Positions 22,936 through 34,200 of a DNA stretch of 64,000 nt are shown piece by piece. The DNA comes from Calliphora vicina. Taxonomy: Eukaryota > Arthropoda > Insecta > Diptera > Calliphoridae. Under the pieces are notes generated by a model. The model did no database searches and had not been told where the DNA came from. It saw only the letters and a program-made list of their open reading frames with translations. Numbering within the stretch: position 1 is the first letter of the stretch; every line of letters begins with the position of its first letter. The position numbers and the translations under genes were made by a program. The stretch is from assembly GCF_958450345.1 (NCBI RefSeq), contig NC_088780.1, positions 21,859,167 to 21,923,166 of the forward strand, given 5' to 3'.

Positions 22936-23857
22936 TAACATATTTAGCTCATTGTCAAGTCGTTGTGATTTTCAAAAGCCATACTTACTTTGTTTAAACT
23001 TAAACAAGTAAATAAGGAAAAAAATATTAATTATTGTATGGAAACGAAGAAAACCCAACTTTAAACAACCAGATATGAAAGTGTTTGAAAGAAGAAATGA
23101 AGCGACAAAATATATTATAACACACAGCAATAACAACAAATTGTGAAGAGACAGGAAATGCTATACATACGAAGAATACGCAGCACAATGTGCAATAATG
23201 CAAATATCAAAGAAATAAAAAAAAACCAACAAACATTTAATGGAAATAAGGAATTCCTTGATGTGAACACAAAGACAAGTTGTACGAGTTGGAATATACA
23301 ATTTATTGATGTAGGTCAATGAATTTTTAAAATGAAATTGAATTTGTTTTGCAATTGTAAGTAATTTATTTATTTGTTTAAACAATTACACTTGTTTGTT
23401 TTTTTTATTATAAATAACTTATACGCCACGTTTTTATTTCAAATCATTCATCATTTCAAAACCGTTGAAACCGTTCAATACGAATGTTTGTTTTAAATTT
23501 TTTTAAATGCTGTTTTACTAAACGAATTTGTGTTTAAACATGTTGACAACCGTTTGTTAACTGATAGACAATGTTTTTTCAGTTTAAACACTCTCTATAT
23601 GGTTGTTGGATACAAACAGTTTTCTTTGCTTTCATGTAAAAATGAAAATTTGCTCATATGTTGGAAAAAAATTAAATGAAATAAAATTTCATACACACTT
23701 TAGTTGAAACGAAAAAATGGATCAAGTTTAATTGTAGTTTTTTTTTATTTTTTATTTGAGGAATATTAAAAAAAACTAGAATGAAAATGACCTAAGAAAT
23801 TCATACTTACGTTATGTACATTATTTAAATCTACATATATACATATGTATATTAACC
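22936..23857. other. gene-free AT-rich stretch
   Basis: Nothing recognised. Confidence 0.4.
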
Positions 23858-24587
23858 CGACTCACTAAAAAAATGATTTTGTTACCCCCCCTCAAAATAA
23901 ACCATGGATTGGTTTAAGATGTCTAAAAAAATATTTGTATTATCTCCTTTATATAGAGATATTCCATAATTTATACGATTTTTCTAGGATTTTAATCTGG
24001 AAAACATTATGTTTCAAACATGGTCAATGTTTGTTTTGACAAGTAGATACACGTAGTTCCCAAAAAAAAATTGAATTTTGCAAAATTGAATTCTTTTGGT
24101 ACTGTAGAGTAAAATCAATTAAAATTGGGACTTAATCCAGTACAAGCGTGTATTTATTTCCTGTATAATATATGGATGAAGGTTGTGATAAAAATAAAAA
24201 AGAAATCAATAGCCACTTAAATCAAGTAAATCAAGTAAATTTTTAAATATTTATTTCAATTTACTTTCGAAATTTTAAAAAAAAAAAATTCCTAAAAATC
24301 CTTAAAAAATCGTATAAACTATGAAATATTTCTATATTAAACGTTGACATGGCAAATATAGCGTTGTATGCGACTGGAGTAGCCCTTTCAAATAATACCC
24401 TATATTATATGTGTTGTTTTAGGAAAAAATACAAATATTTAAAAAAAACAAAAATTTTTTTAAATGGTTCAGCTCACGAACGGTTATCACTAGATCCAAA
24501 ATATTTTGGGAGACATTCTAAAACAAATCAAGATTTAATATAAGGGGTAACAAAATCAGTTTTTTCCTCTCAATATGAAGTGAGTCG
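23858..24587. mobile_element. long-TIR (foldback-like) element
   Basis: The outer ends CGACTCAC and GTGAGTCG, then TGATTTTGTTACCCC against GGGGTAACAAAATCA, are inverted. Further inside, CCATAATTTATACGATTTTT pairs imperfectly with a run from TTAAAAAATCGTATAAACTA at about 24,303. The inverted arms therefore extend at least 150 bp. No clear target duplication or transposase is seen. Confidence 0.7.
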
Positions 24588-24829
24588 CTCTAATGTGTAT
24601 GCATGTGTGTAATAATGTATGTATATAATATAATTTTTTAAATATACTCATATGGAAAAAGGCTAAATACACTTTAAGAAAATTAAGAAATTTAATATTC
24701 AGAAAAATAAATCCAAATTTTCCAAATTACCGAAAGGAGGGAGTTCTTGACAGTATGTAATGGAAAGCGGTCAGTTTCAAAACGATCGATTTGACGTTTC
24801 GTTTTCAAAATCGATTTCCCTCACTTACC

Positions 24830-25075
24830 TGAATGGCTCATGCAGTAATTGAATTGTTTCACAGACTATATGTGACACGTTATGGATCACATGTGGGTTT
24901 TCTGAACTCTCTTCACTATGCACGATCACTTGGCTTAATTTTTTCTGCCAATTTAAGCTTGTAAGCATGGATATGGAAACCTTCAGTGAAAATACGCTGT
25001 AAAGAGCTTCTTGTCCATGACGCCGAATTGACGTTGCTGGACTTGAATAAACACTATGAATCATTTATTTGATAT
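24830..25075 (-). pseudogene. Tc1/mariner-type transposase HTH fragment
   Basis: On the minus strand one frame reads SWTRSSLQRIFTEGFHIHAY followed by KLKLAEKIKPSDRA, resembling the second helix-turn-helix region of insect Tc1/mariner transposases. The catalytic domain does not follow. The 79-codon open frame over the same bases is in another phase and is not the ancestral one. Confidence 0.55.
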
Positions 25076-25439
25076 TGATGACGACTTGTTGTTGGACAAA
25101 TAAAAAATATATTTTTTCCTCGATTATTCTAATAAATCTTATTCGAATGACACCAGAGTTTAAGTTCTTGAATATTAATCATAATGGAAAGAGTTGAAAA
25201 TCTGTGATCACTTTTATTTCTGGAAATTTTTATGATTCTTATAGCTATTGATCCTCAAATGTTATTGATACATGGAAGTTATCAATTTATCCCGTTGTGA
25301 TATCTGTATATAAAGGGGTTAGGAAGAAAGCAATTCCCCATATCTAAACAATTTGAGTCATCATACAAACCATTCCGTTGCACAAATGAATTCAACCGTC
25401 AGACGTCCGTGTTCAGCTGATGTAATATATAGTGCAGGA

Positions 25440-25650
25440 AGAATTCTCTGGGAGTTTTCAGAATAGGTTCTTCTTCTTCTCCTCCTATTCTTCGTCACAA
25501 CTGCAACACAAGTCATTATATGCCATATTTAATCTCCTAACGTACATATCGAACAGGCAGTGACCTGTGATCAAAGCATCACAAAGTAATACGTAGTCGA
25601 TCTCGTGGTATATTTATCAGTGCACAAGTGGCTTCAAACTACCATACCGT
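25440..25650 (-). pseudogene. LINE 3' fragment (RNase H/zinc-finger region)
   Basis: On the minus strand the sequence reads LLCDALITGHCLFDMYVRRL and NMAYNDLCCSCDEE, matching the pattern TGHC, then C-x2-C, at the end of many insect LINE ORF2 proteins. It is a short isolated fragment followed by a stop. Confidence 0.6.
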
Positions 25651-25896
25651 TTGACAAATGAATCCCGAATTTTATTCCCAGGGAAAGAGATTAAAATCTC
25701 TGACAAGTTTGACCAGAGCCTCAAATTAATAAATTCAATTTGAGCTTAACTCACTGAAATCTATAGTCAGAATTAAAAAATCTCATTCATAGGTTTAACA
25801 ATTCCACGAATTAATTTTGATTAATTCAAATCCAAATTGAATTAAAAGATTTTTTTCTTCTTTCAATTTGTTTTGGTTTTAAATCCTTTACCTAAT

Positions 25897-28195
25897 CGAG
25901 CCCTTAGCGCCAAATTATCGTAAGCGACATTTTTAAAATTTTTGTTTTATTGCAGAAATTAAAATTGTATGGACTGATGTTTTTGCGTTCTCAGAATATC
26001 AAAATTGTTAATAACATCAAAAATATAGGGGGTAAGATTTTATCGTAAGTCAATGTTTATATTTTACAGTAAACAAATTTTATCGTAAGCGACACACAGT
26101 GGTATAGAAAAAAAGAGGGAAACAAATCTTTAACTTCTAAATGGTTAGATTGGTTTGAATGAAATTTCACATGCGCAAAGAAGAAGTGTTGTCGAGTTCA
26201 AGTTTTGAACATAGACCTCATGGGACCACCAGGGGCGCGACCAAGGGCCCACAAAGTAGAACACCTCGGGTATGTTACATTTTTAAAACGATATTATTTT
26301 ATTGGTTTGAGTTCAGATTTCAAAAAAATTATACATATATAATCTTCTCATAGAGCACTACAAAAAACCTCAAGTAGCTATCAATTATCTATTATAGCTT
26401 AGGAGATATTCGCATTTGAAAATCAAATTGTCAACATTTTTACCCACCCTACTCCAGTTTTTTGATAACAGCGTATCCAAATATTTAAAAAAATTACTAA
26501 GTCCAAAGTTATATGCATTTGAATTTAAAAAATTTTTAAAAAACGATTTTTCGCTATTTTTTGGGAAAAAATAACTTTTTTTTCTTTTTAAGTTATCGCA
26601 AAAAATTTCTAAAAAATGTATAACAGCGTATCCAAATATTTCCCAATTTTCTCCAGTTTTACTTTATTGGACTAACCACACATGTATGTTCAAATGGAAA
26701 AATAATTGTTTAAAAACAAGTAAGAGAGCTATATTCGGCTGTGCCGAATCTTATATAACCTTCACCTAATTATACTTTAAAATAAATTTTTTTAAATATT
26801 TTTAGGTAAACAAAATTTAATTATTATTTTTAATTGTTTTTAAAAATTTTTTGAAATTGTTTTTCCCAAATTTTTTAAAAAAAAAATTTTTAAATTTTTT
26901 AAAAAAAAAATTTTTAAATTTTTTTTTATTAATTTTTAATTTTTTTTTTTTTGGAAAAAAAATGTATGACAAAAAACATTTTTTGATGAAAAAAAATTCG
27001 GGTTAAAAAATATTTTTCCCGATTTTGACCCATTGTAGGTCCAACTTACTATAGCCTTATCTACATCGTTGCAATGGACTTTGAAATATCTATCATTAGA
27101 TATCCATATTGTCTATATTAATGACTTAGTAATCCAGATATAGATCAAAAATAGGTCAAAAATCGAGGTTGTCCCGGTTTTTTGCTCATATCTCCGTTAT
27201 TTATGGACCGATTTTGCTGATTAAATAGCAAACTTCTCGAAAGCATGTCTGACAGAATTATTGAAGATTTGGATCCCGAAGATATCTGTGGTCTTCAGAA
27301 AATTGATTTCAACAGACAGACGGACGGACAGACGGACATGGCTTAATCGACCATTAACGAAGGTGAAGGGTATAATAATGACTAAGTCCAAAGGTGCATA
27401 TAATTAAATTTGATTTTAAAAATTTTAAAAAGGTGATTTTTCTCTAATTTTTTGGGAAAAAAAAAACTTTTTTTCTTTTTAAGTTATCGCAAAAAGATTC
27501 TAAGAGGACGTATAAGAACTTTCTACTTTCTGAAAGCTAAGTTTTTATAAAATATTTTAAAGGAAAACAAATTTCAAAATTGTTGTTACCGAGGGGACCA
27601 GATCCTTTCAAAAAACACCTATTTTTTATGTAAAATAAAACTTTAGGGCAAAAATTCTCAAATCGCGTATCCGATATAAAAATATAGTAACCGATTATAG
27701 GTGGCTCGATATGTTTCTAATTATTTTGGAAATGCTCCCGATAACCTCGACCCTGTTATAGATATTATAGCGAAAAAACTAAAAATTACCATTTTTGGAA
27801 TTTTTTAACACTTTTTTGGGAATTGCGGGATTGCTGATAATAAATTTCAAAATTCGTTTTTATTTTTCCATTTTGAATAGAAAATTTTACATAACTGTGA
27901 AATTTCATTAAAAACTATCCATAAATAAAAATATAATTTCAATTCGAAAAATTTTTATCTATGCAAAAATTCAATAAAAAACATTTTTTGTCATATTTTT
28001 CTAAAAGTATTCCATGAATTTTTAATTGTCAAAAGTTATAAATATTTTTGAAAAATAGACAAATAGCTTGAACAAAATTATATTATATCGCGTCATAACA
28101 TTTTTAATTCTATATATAAATTTCAAAATAATCAAAAAAAAACTTCTGTAAAATTTGTGTTTTGTCGCTTACGATAATTTGGCGCTAAGGGCTCG
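25897..28195 (+). mobile_element. CGAGCCC-TIR non-autonomous DNA element, copy 2
   Basis: The ends are CGAGCCCTTAGCGCCAAATT and AATTTGGCGCTAAGGGCTCG, continuing as inverted repeats through ATCGTAAGCGAC. They are flanked by TAAT on both sides (25,893-25,896 and 28,196-28,199). The body aligns with copies 1 and 3. It contains a mini-me-like insertion at 26,717-27,374 and an internal duplication (ACAGCGTATCCAAATATTT at about 26,468 and 26,624), which explain its greater length. No transposase is encoded. Confidence 0.9.
26717..27374 (+). repeat. mini-me-like repeat nested in CGAGCCC element
   Basis: The insertion begins CAAGTAAGAGAGCTATATTC and GGCTGTGCCGAATC and ends GAAGGTGAAGGGTATA. It interrupts a GTTTAAAAATAATGACTAAG sequence that is continuous in copy 1 of the host element, so the insertion site can be read directly. 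Confidence 0.75.
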
Positions 28196-28199
28196 TAAT

Positions 28200-30370
28200 G
28201 ATTTAAAGAAAATTACTTAAGATTTGAAGAAAAATTTAATTATTCAATACTTATATTAAGCTATTTTATAGTGGATTTGTATTACAGAAAACTTGAATAA
28301 TTCAATAAGGAGTTAATTCTCTAAATAATTAATTCGTAATGAATTAATTCAATACATTTGAAGTACTAAGGAATTGAGACAACGAATTTGTGAATATTTT
28401 AATGGCATGGTTAAAAAAATATTTTTAATTTGAATTAAAACTGATTCTTTTTAACCTTCGTTAGTGACATATATTTCACACATTTGAAATGTACTATTTT
28501 TGTGTAAACTCCTTTGAAAAACTATGAATTTTGGTGATTTTCAATTTCAAAATTCTCATTTAGTATATATTGATACCTCATGTAAGTCAGTAGAATATTT
28601 TGAAATTTTGAAAGAACTTATTGCAACGGACAAATGATCAGACGGACATCCACTTCCCAACATATAAGGATTCAGAATATATGTATGTATGTATATGGGA
28701 GATTTCATGTCAAGTGAACCAACTTTAGAAATCGATGTCTTCCGATCGGGATACAATTTGTACAAAGGATAGTAATTTGTACACAATTCAACTTCAATTC
28801 AATTTCAACAAGATCAACAAGAGGGGGTAAAAATTTGACATTTGGACCAAACAGGTGTTTTTTCTCATCCATGTAACTTATTACATATTGTTCTTAGCAA
28901 AATTTGTCTCAAATAAATTAGATAGCTATTTCTTCAATCTTTCAAAATGGGTAATGATTTTCTCAAAAGAATGTTTAAAGAATTTCGTTTGAAAATTGTA
29001 AAATTCTTTTAATAAAGACGAAAACAACATTTCTTTCCTTACTGAAACAAATTCAATGAGCTAAAAAATTTATAAAAACATGGGGTTAATAGGTTACGGA
29101 ATATCAAATATTTATCACTCGTTCTGAAAGGTGTAATAATAGCAACTAATTTAATATTTTCTCTTTGTGTAAGTTAAAGCGTGCTATTTTCCTTTTTTTT
29201 AGTTTTTGCACTTCTCTACAGTTTTTAAGTACTTTTTAACCCAGATGAATTTGTATTTAGCTGTTTGTACTCAACTTGTATAAATGTGGTTGTATCATAC
29301 AGACAAGTTTCAGTATAAAATATTTTAATTAAGGGTACTCATACCAAGAACTCACGATACCTAAAATTATATTCTGCACGAACAAAAACATATGAAAATA
29401 GTTAAAGTATTTAATACAAAATTTAAACATACTAATGTTTATTATTAAATGTTTAACTAATTTTAGTCCGAGCCTGTGAATGTCCTTAATGTACAAAGGA
29501 ATCTTTAATGTTTGTTTGCACATATCCTTTTATTGTTGTTGCTTTTGTTGTTGTTTCTGTTTTTCATTTGCCCAGCCTAGTTTTTGTTGTTTTATCTGTT
29601 TTCTAACGGTTTTTTATTACACATTTTCATGTCAGTATATGAAGTGTCATAATTGAAAAAAATTGCTTTAAGCCTCACACTCATTCATACAAGAACAGGC
29701 ACACAGCCATACATAAATATGTATGTATGTGTGTACACATATGTTTTTGTGGATGGTTGTTTTTAGTATCCTTTGAAGGACAATTCCAAAAGGTGAATGT
29801 TAAAAAGTATCTGATGGATTTAATGTGTGTCAAAAAAGAAAAATATTTTTTAGGAGGCCAATTCAGACATCTGTGTTTTAAATGACTTTTGTTTTTTTAT
29901 TTTATTTAAATGTAACAAATTGTTGAGGCAAGGACAAGTAAAGTGGTCTTGAATTTCATAGCCATTTTACTGAGAATCATACAACTATTTATGGCACAAG
30001 GAAATTTTGAGCACAAATTGTTATAAATTACTACTAATATTTAAAGGCTTACGAAACGAATATAGCATATTTGTACATCAGTGGATTTTTAATTGTGTCC
30101 TGTAAAATGCTAAGAAAATACAATAATTTATTCATATTCCTAGATTTTTCAAGTATCCATATTAACTGATTCAAAAGAAACTGTTACTAGTAAATATATA
30201 CACATTTAAAGCATACCTTAGGGCTGATGATAATTATATTGTTAACTTTTTATAAGCTGTCATACGTGTGTGCCACCTAACGGCTGGTAGCAACATCTTA
30301 GCATCAGCTTATTGGTAAATACAAAACAGCTGATCGAGCGCTCATTTCAAAACAATTTGAACGAGACTAG
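28200..30370. other. gene-free stretch upstream of rec
   Basis: No gene or complete element is recognised in this AT-rich interval. The final ~130 bp before the rec start are less AT-rich and probably hold its promoter and 5' UTR; no TATA box is obvious. Confidence 0.4.
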
Positions 30371-30403
30371 TTTGTGGTGAAATTTTTCTTGAATAACATC
30401 CCA

Positions 30404-31268
30404 ATGAATCCTCCCAGAGCTCCAGCTCCTTCAAGATTTGTGCGTGGTCATGCTAGAGGTGGTGGTGCTTATCGACCCTATTTCTTCTTTAAACGTAATG
30501 GCCGAACAATACCGGCACATGGCCGTGGTGTAGGTAATTCTCGTGCTAGAGGACGAGGCAGAGCAGCTGCTGCAAAAACTGCTACTACTAGCACCCTACC
30601 CAATCGCTTGAACAATGTGCCAACACCCTCAGCTTTAGCTTCAAGTTTCCTAAGACCACAAGTGTATGTGGCACCCGAAGATGTGCAACAGAATACACAA
30701 TCTCTAGAAATTGAAGTGCCCCCACCTCATCCCGGTTGGCGTTTGTATTTCTACAAGGAACCCTATAGCGACACTAATGCTTTGGTGCAATGTATTAGGC
30801 ACATGGAAAACCATTTTAAGGATCATGTTGCGCATTACGATTTTTTGGACATACAGAGGAAGGGTTATTTCGAATTGAAAGCCAATGTAGTGAGCCAAGA
30901 TGAGAATTTAAAAGAAAATTGGCCTTCATTAATGCAAGAATTGTCGCGAAGTCCTTTGAAAACTTTAGCCATTATTGGCATAGCTATGCAAACATTAGCT
31001 TTTGCTGCGGCAATCGATCAGTCGTTGAGTCAACCTGCTTGTAGTGAAATGAAATATATACCAAAAGTCGTAAGGCCCCGTAAGATTTATGTGCGACCAA
31101 CTGGTTTTATAGCTGAGGGAGCTGTTGCTTGTATAAGTTCACTGGAATTAGATCAGTTATATTGCGTTCGAGGTAGAGTAAAGGAAATTGGACCAGTAGA
31201 TGCGGCTGCTTCTTGGGTGGCCTATAAATGTACACGGTGCAGACAAGAGCAAGCTATTAAGCAGACGG
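30404..31268 (+). CDS. rec: rec exon 1: RG-rich tail and MCM N-domain
   Basis: The ATG at 30,404 is the first in frame; the open frame extends 30 bp upstream only through non-ATG codons. The first ~65 residues are rich in RG and RGR, unlike most MCM8 N-termini, and are probably disordered. From about residue 110 the MCM8 N-domain follows, including the ELSRSPLKTLAIIGIAMQ block and the first half of the zinc ribbon (KCTRC). The exon ends in phase 1 before GTAAGT. Confidence 0.92.
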
Positions 31269-34200
31269 GTAAGTGGAAATTATAAAAAGTAATTGCGAAA
31301 AATACAATAAATGTTCTTAACAAACTATTTTCATTAATTTTAATAAATTTGTGCCTAAAAATTAAATATCAAAATCTGCTAATTTCAAATCGGTCTCCAT
31401 GCTAACCGTTAAAATGGAAAAAAATGTAAAATTTGTTTTTTTTTCAATTTTATGCCTTTTTTAGTATCAAATTCAAAAACTTTTTTCAATTAAACCATGA
31501 TACAATAATTTTAGAAGGTAGAATCATTAGGAAGAGTTGTCAAACAACTGAATTATGAAAAACAAAATTGAAAAAAATTTAATGAGAAACTACAAAAAAA
31601 CACATTACAAGTTTTAATAACTTTTTCTTCTTTGGTGGATATTCCATCTGCATAAGCAAGAAAATCAGTCATTCCTTTAATTGGTTCAAGAGAATACAAT
31701 GCATTTGGCATCAGACGTGCATGTTTTGATTCTTGATGTAGTTCAATGTATGTTTCTTTAGTTGAACTCCACAAGCAGCACTCCATCCTTTTTTATTTTA
31801 TTTTCTGGACACTATGAACTGCACGTCCTTTTGTTCGAATGAACATTTAGACACACAACACATAGCACGCATATTGGAAATTTAATTTAAATTTGTTTAC
31901 AAAACAATGTTTTATATTTTATTTATTTTTTGATGTTTTGCTTTGATATTACTTTTTTTATATGTGGCTGACATTTAAGGGAATGTATAAATGAGAAAGT
32001 AGTTACTGGGGGTACTACCTTATATCATTGTATCATGAATTAAACTAAATTTTTGTTCAATTAATTTTTTTTTTTCAATATTTATTTTTTTGAAAATATT
32101 GCTACCTAGACCCAAAACCATAGGGTAACATAGAGACGATACGTAATTGTCAAAAACCTAAGTCTGTTGTCAAAAACCTATCTCTGGCAACAACAAAATA
32201 CATGCTAGTCAATGTATTTTGTTGTTGTATCAGACATATGATTTGTTGTATTTTTGTTTGACAATTCGGAATGTCTCGTCTCTATGTATAATTGTCTATG
32301 CCCAAAACTTTAAACTTCAAATAAAACCTGTAACGTATCGAAAATCCAAAAAGTTAAAACTAAGAGCCACCCTATTATATACAGTGGTGGCCAGGAATTT
32401 AAGACAAAAATTGTTTGCTAAATTCCATGTAATTGTCAATTATTTTTTTAAATATTTCCACAAATATGTATGCATGAGGACTGTTTTAACACACAAGTGT
32501 GTTTTATTCGACTGTGTCAATTCATACATATTCACCATGGACACATAAAAATGTTCTACAACTTGACCAAAATTTTTTTTTTTAAATAAACATATTTTCT
32601 CACATTTATATCATTATAATTTTATTATTATAAAATATTCGGACCAAATTTCGTATTTTTAGTTCCATTAGTTTCGGTCATATCATGTTATTAATAGCGG
32701 ATGTTCGCTGAGGTGGGTCAACGTATTTCTACATATCTTTGTCCATATATGTTTTACCGATTTTTCCAAACATTTTTCAGAAACTAGAAACATTAATAAT
32801 AAATTTCATACCCTTAGAGGTCCTTTTATTTTGGCTCTATCGCACTTAAAATTCAGTTGATGAAAAAAATTCGAGTATTTGTCTTAAATTGGTGGCCACC
32901 ACTGTACACTGATGGACGAAAGTCACCGCCATTTCCCTTCAGAATGTTTAAAGGACTACCACGTTATAAATATAATTGAAACACAAAATTTTATTTTTTA
33001 AAGAAAAACAATAATTCAATTTAATTATACTTAAGTTAAAACAAGTCTTTTTAACTTAACCTAATTTACAAATACGTACCGTGGCGATCCTTTACACATC
33101 CTAAAGAGGAAATGGCGGTGAATTTTGTCCATCAGTGTATGTAAATGCATATATAAGGCGTTGTCATAGAAATCAGTCATTGTCGGATTCAGTTTTGAAA
33201 GACATAGGTCTCGTGAAATCTAAAGTTATCGGTTTTGTCGTTTTCAAAATCGATTCCGACAATGCACTATAGTTCAAAGTATCATTTTTTCCGTGCGAAA
33301 TTAATAACTATTAAAGTATTCTACTGTTTCATACCAAAATTGGACCATAGGTGAAAATACTTACATTATCAACAAATTTAAGAAAAAATTAATCCTTTGT
33401 CGACCATTAACCCATCAGGAGAAAAATAAAGTTAATTCATTGTTTTTGATTAGAAAAAAATTATTTCATATTAGTTTTCAGTCAAATTAGTTGAATCAGT
33501 GAATTCATTTTGTAAACACATTTGATTCAAAATATTGATTGAAGTATCAGATAAAACTTCGCACAGTGGTATAGAAAAAAAGAGGGAAATAAATCTGTAA
33601 TTTCTAAATCCTTAGTCCTTAGTTATATTTGAAGAAAATTTTACATGCGCAAAGAAGAAGTGTTGAAAAGTTTAAATTTTGAATTTTGACCGCATTGGCC
33701 CACCAGGGGTGCGGCCAGAGGTCCCCATTGTAGGACACCTCGGGTATGTTCAATTTTTAAAACGATCCTATTTCTTCGTCTGTGTTTTCTATGATCTGCA
33801 TCGAATGTATTAATACCTTGTGTACTGTGGATGTCATTGGTAACCAAAGATACAAATCTGAAAGCATATATCACTATTAAGCCATATATTGTTTTCATTT
33901 CGAAAATTATCTTCCTTTCTTCTGCATTTTTGACATTTTTCTTTTAAGTAATTGTAGACAAAATGGCGGATTTTTCATCAAATAATTTTTTACAGCCCTT
34001 AGGAATAACAGGAGCACTAATTTTCTTCACAATATATGTATTTAATAATTGCATAATATTTTGTGTCTTTTGGGCGTTCTTTTAGCCAAAAAGTTCATTT
34101 TGTATAGCACTGTAACCTAGAAAAAATTTAATTACTCAGAAAGCGCAAAAATGCGCAGTATGAAATAAAGTGAAATGAATTCACGACATTTCAATATATT

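Noticed and set aside
30374..30403. Extending rec upstream to 30,374
   Set aside because: The upstream codons start with GTG, which is not expected as a start in a nuclear gene; the first in-frame ATG is at 30,404.
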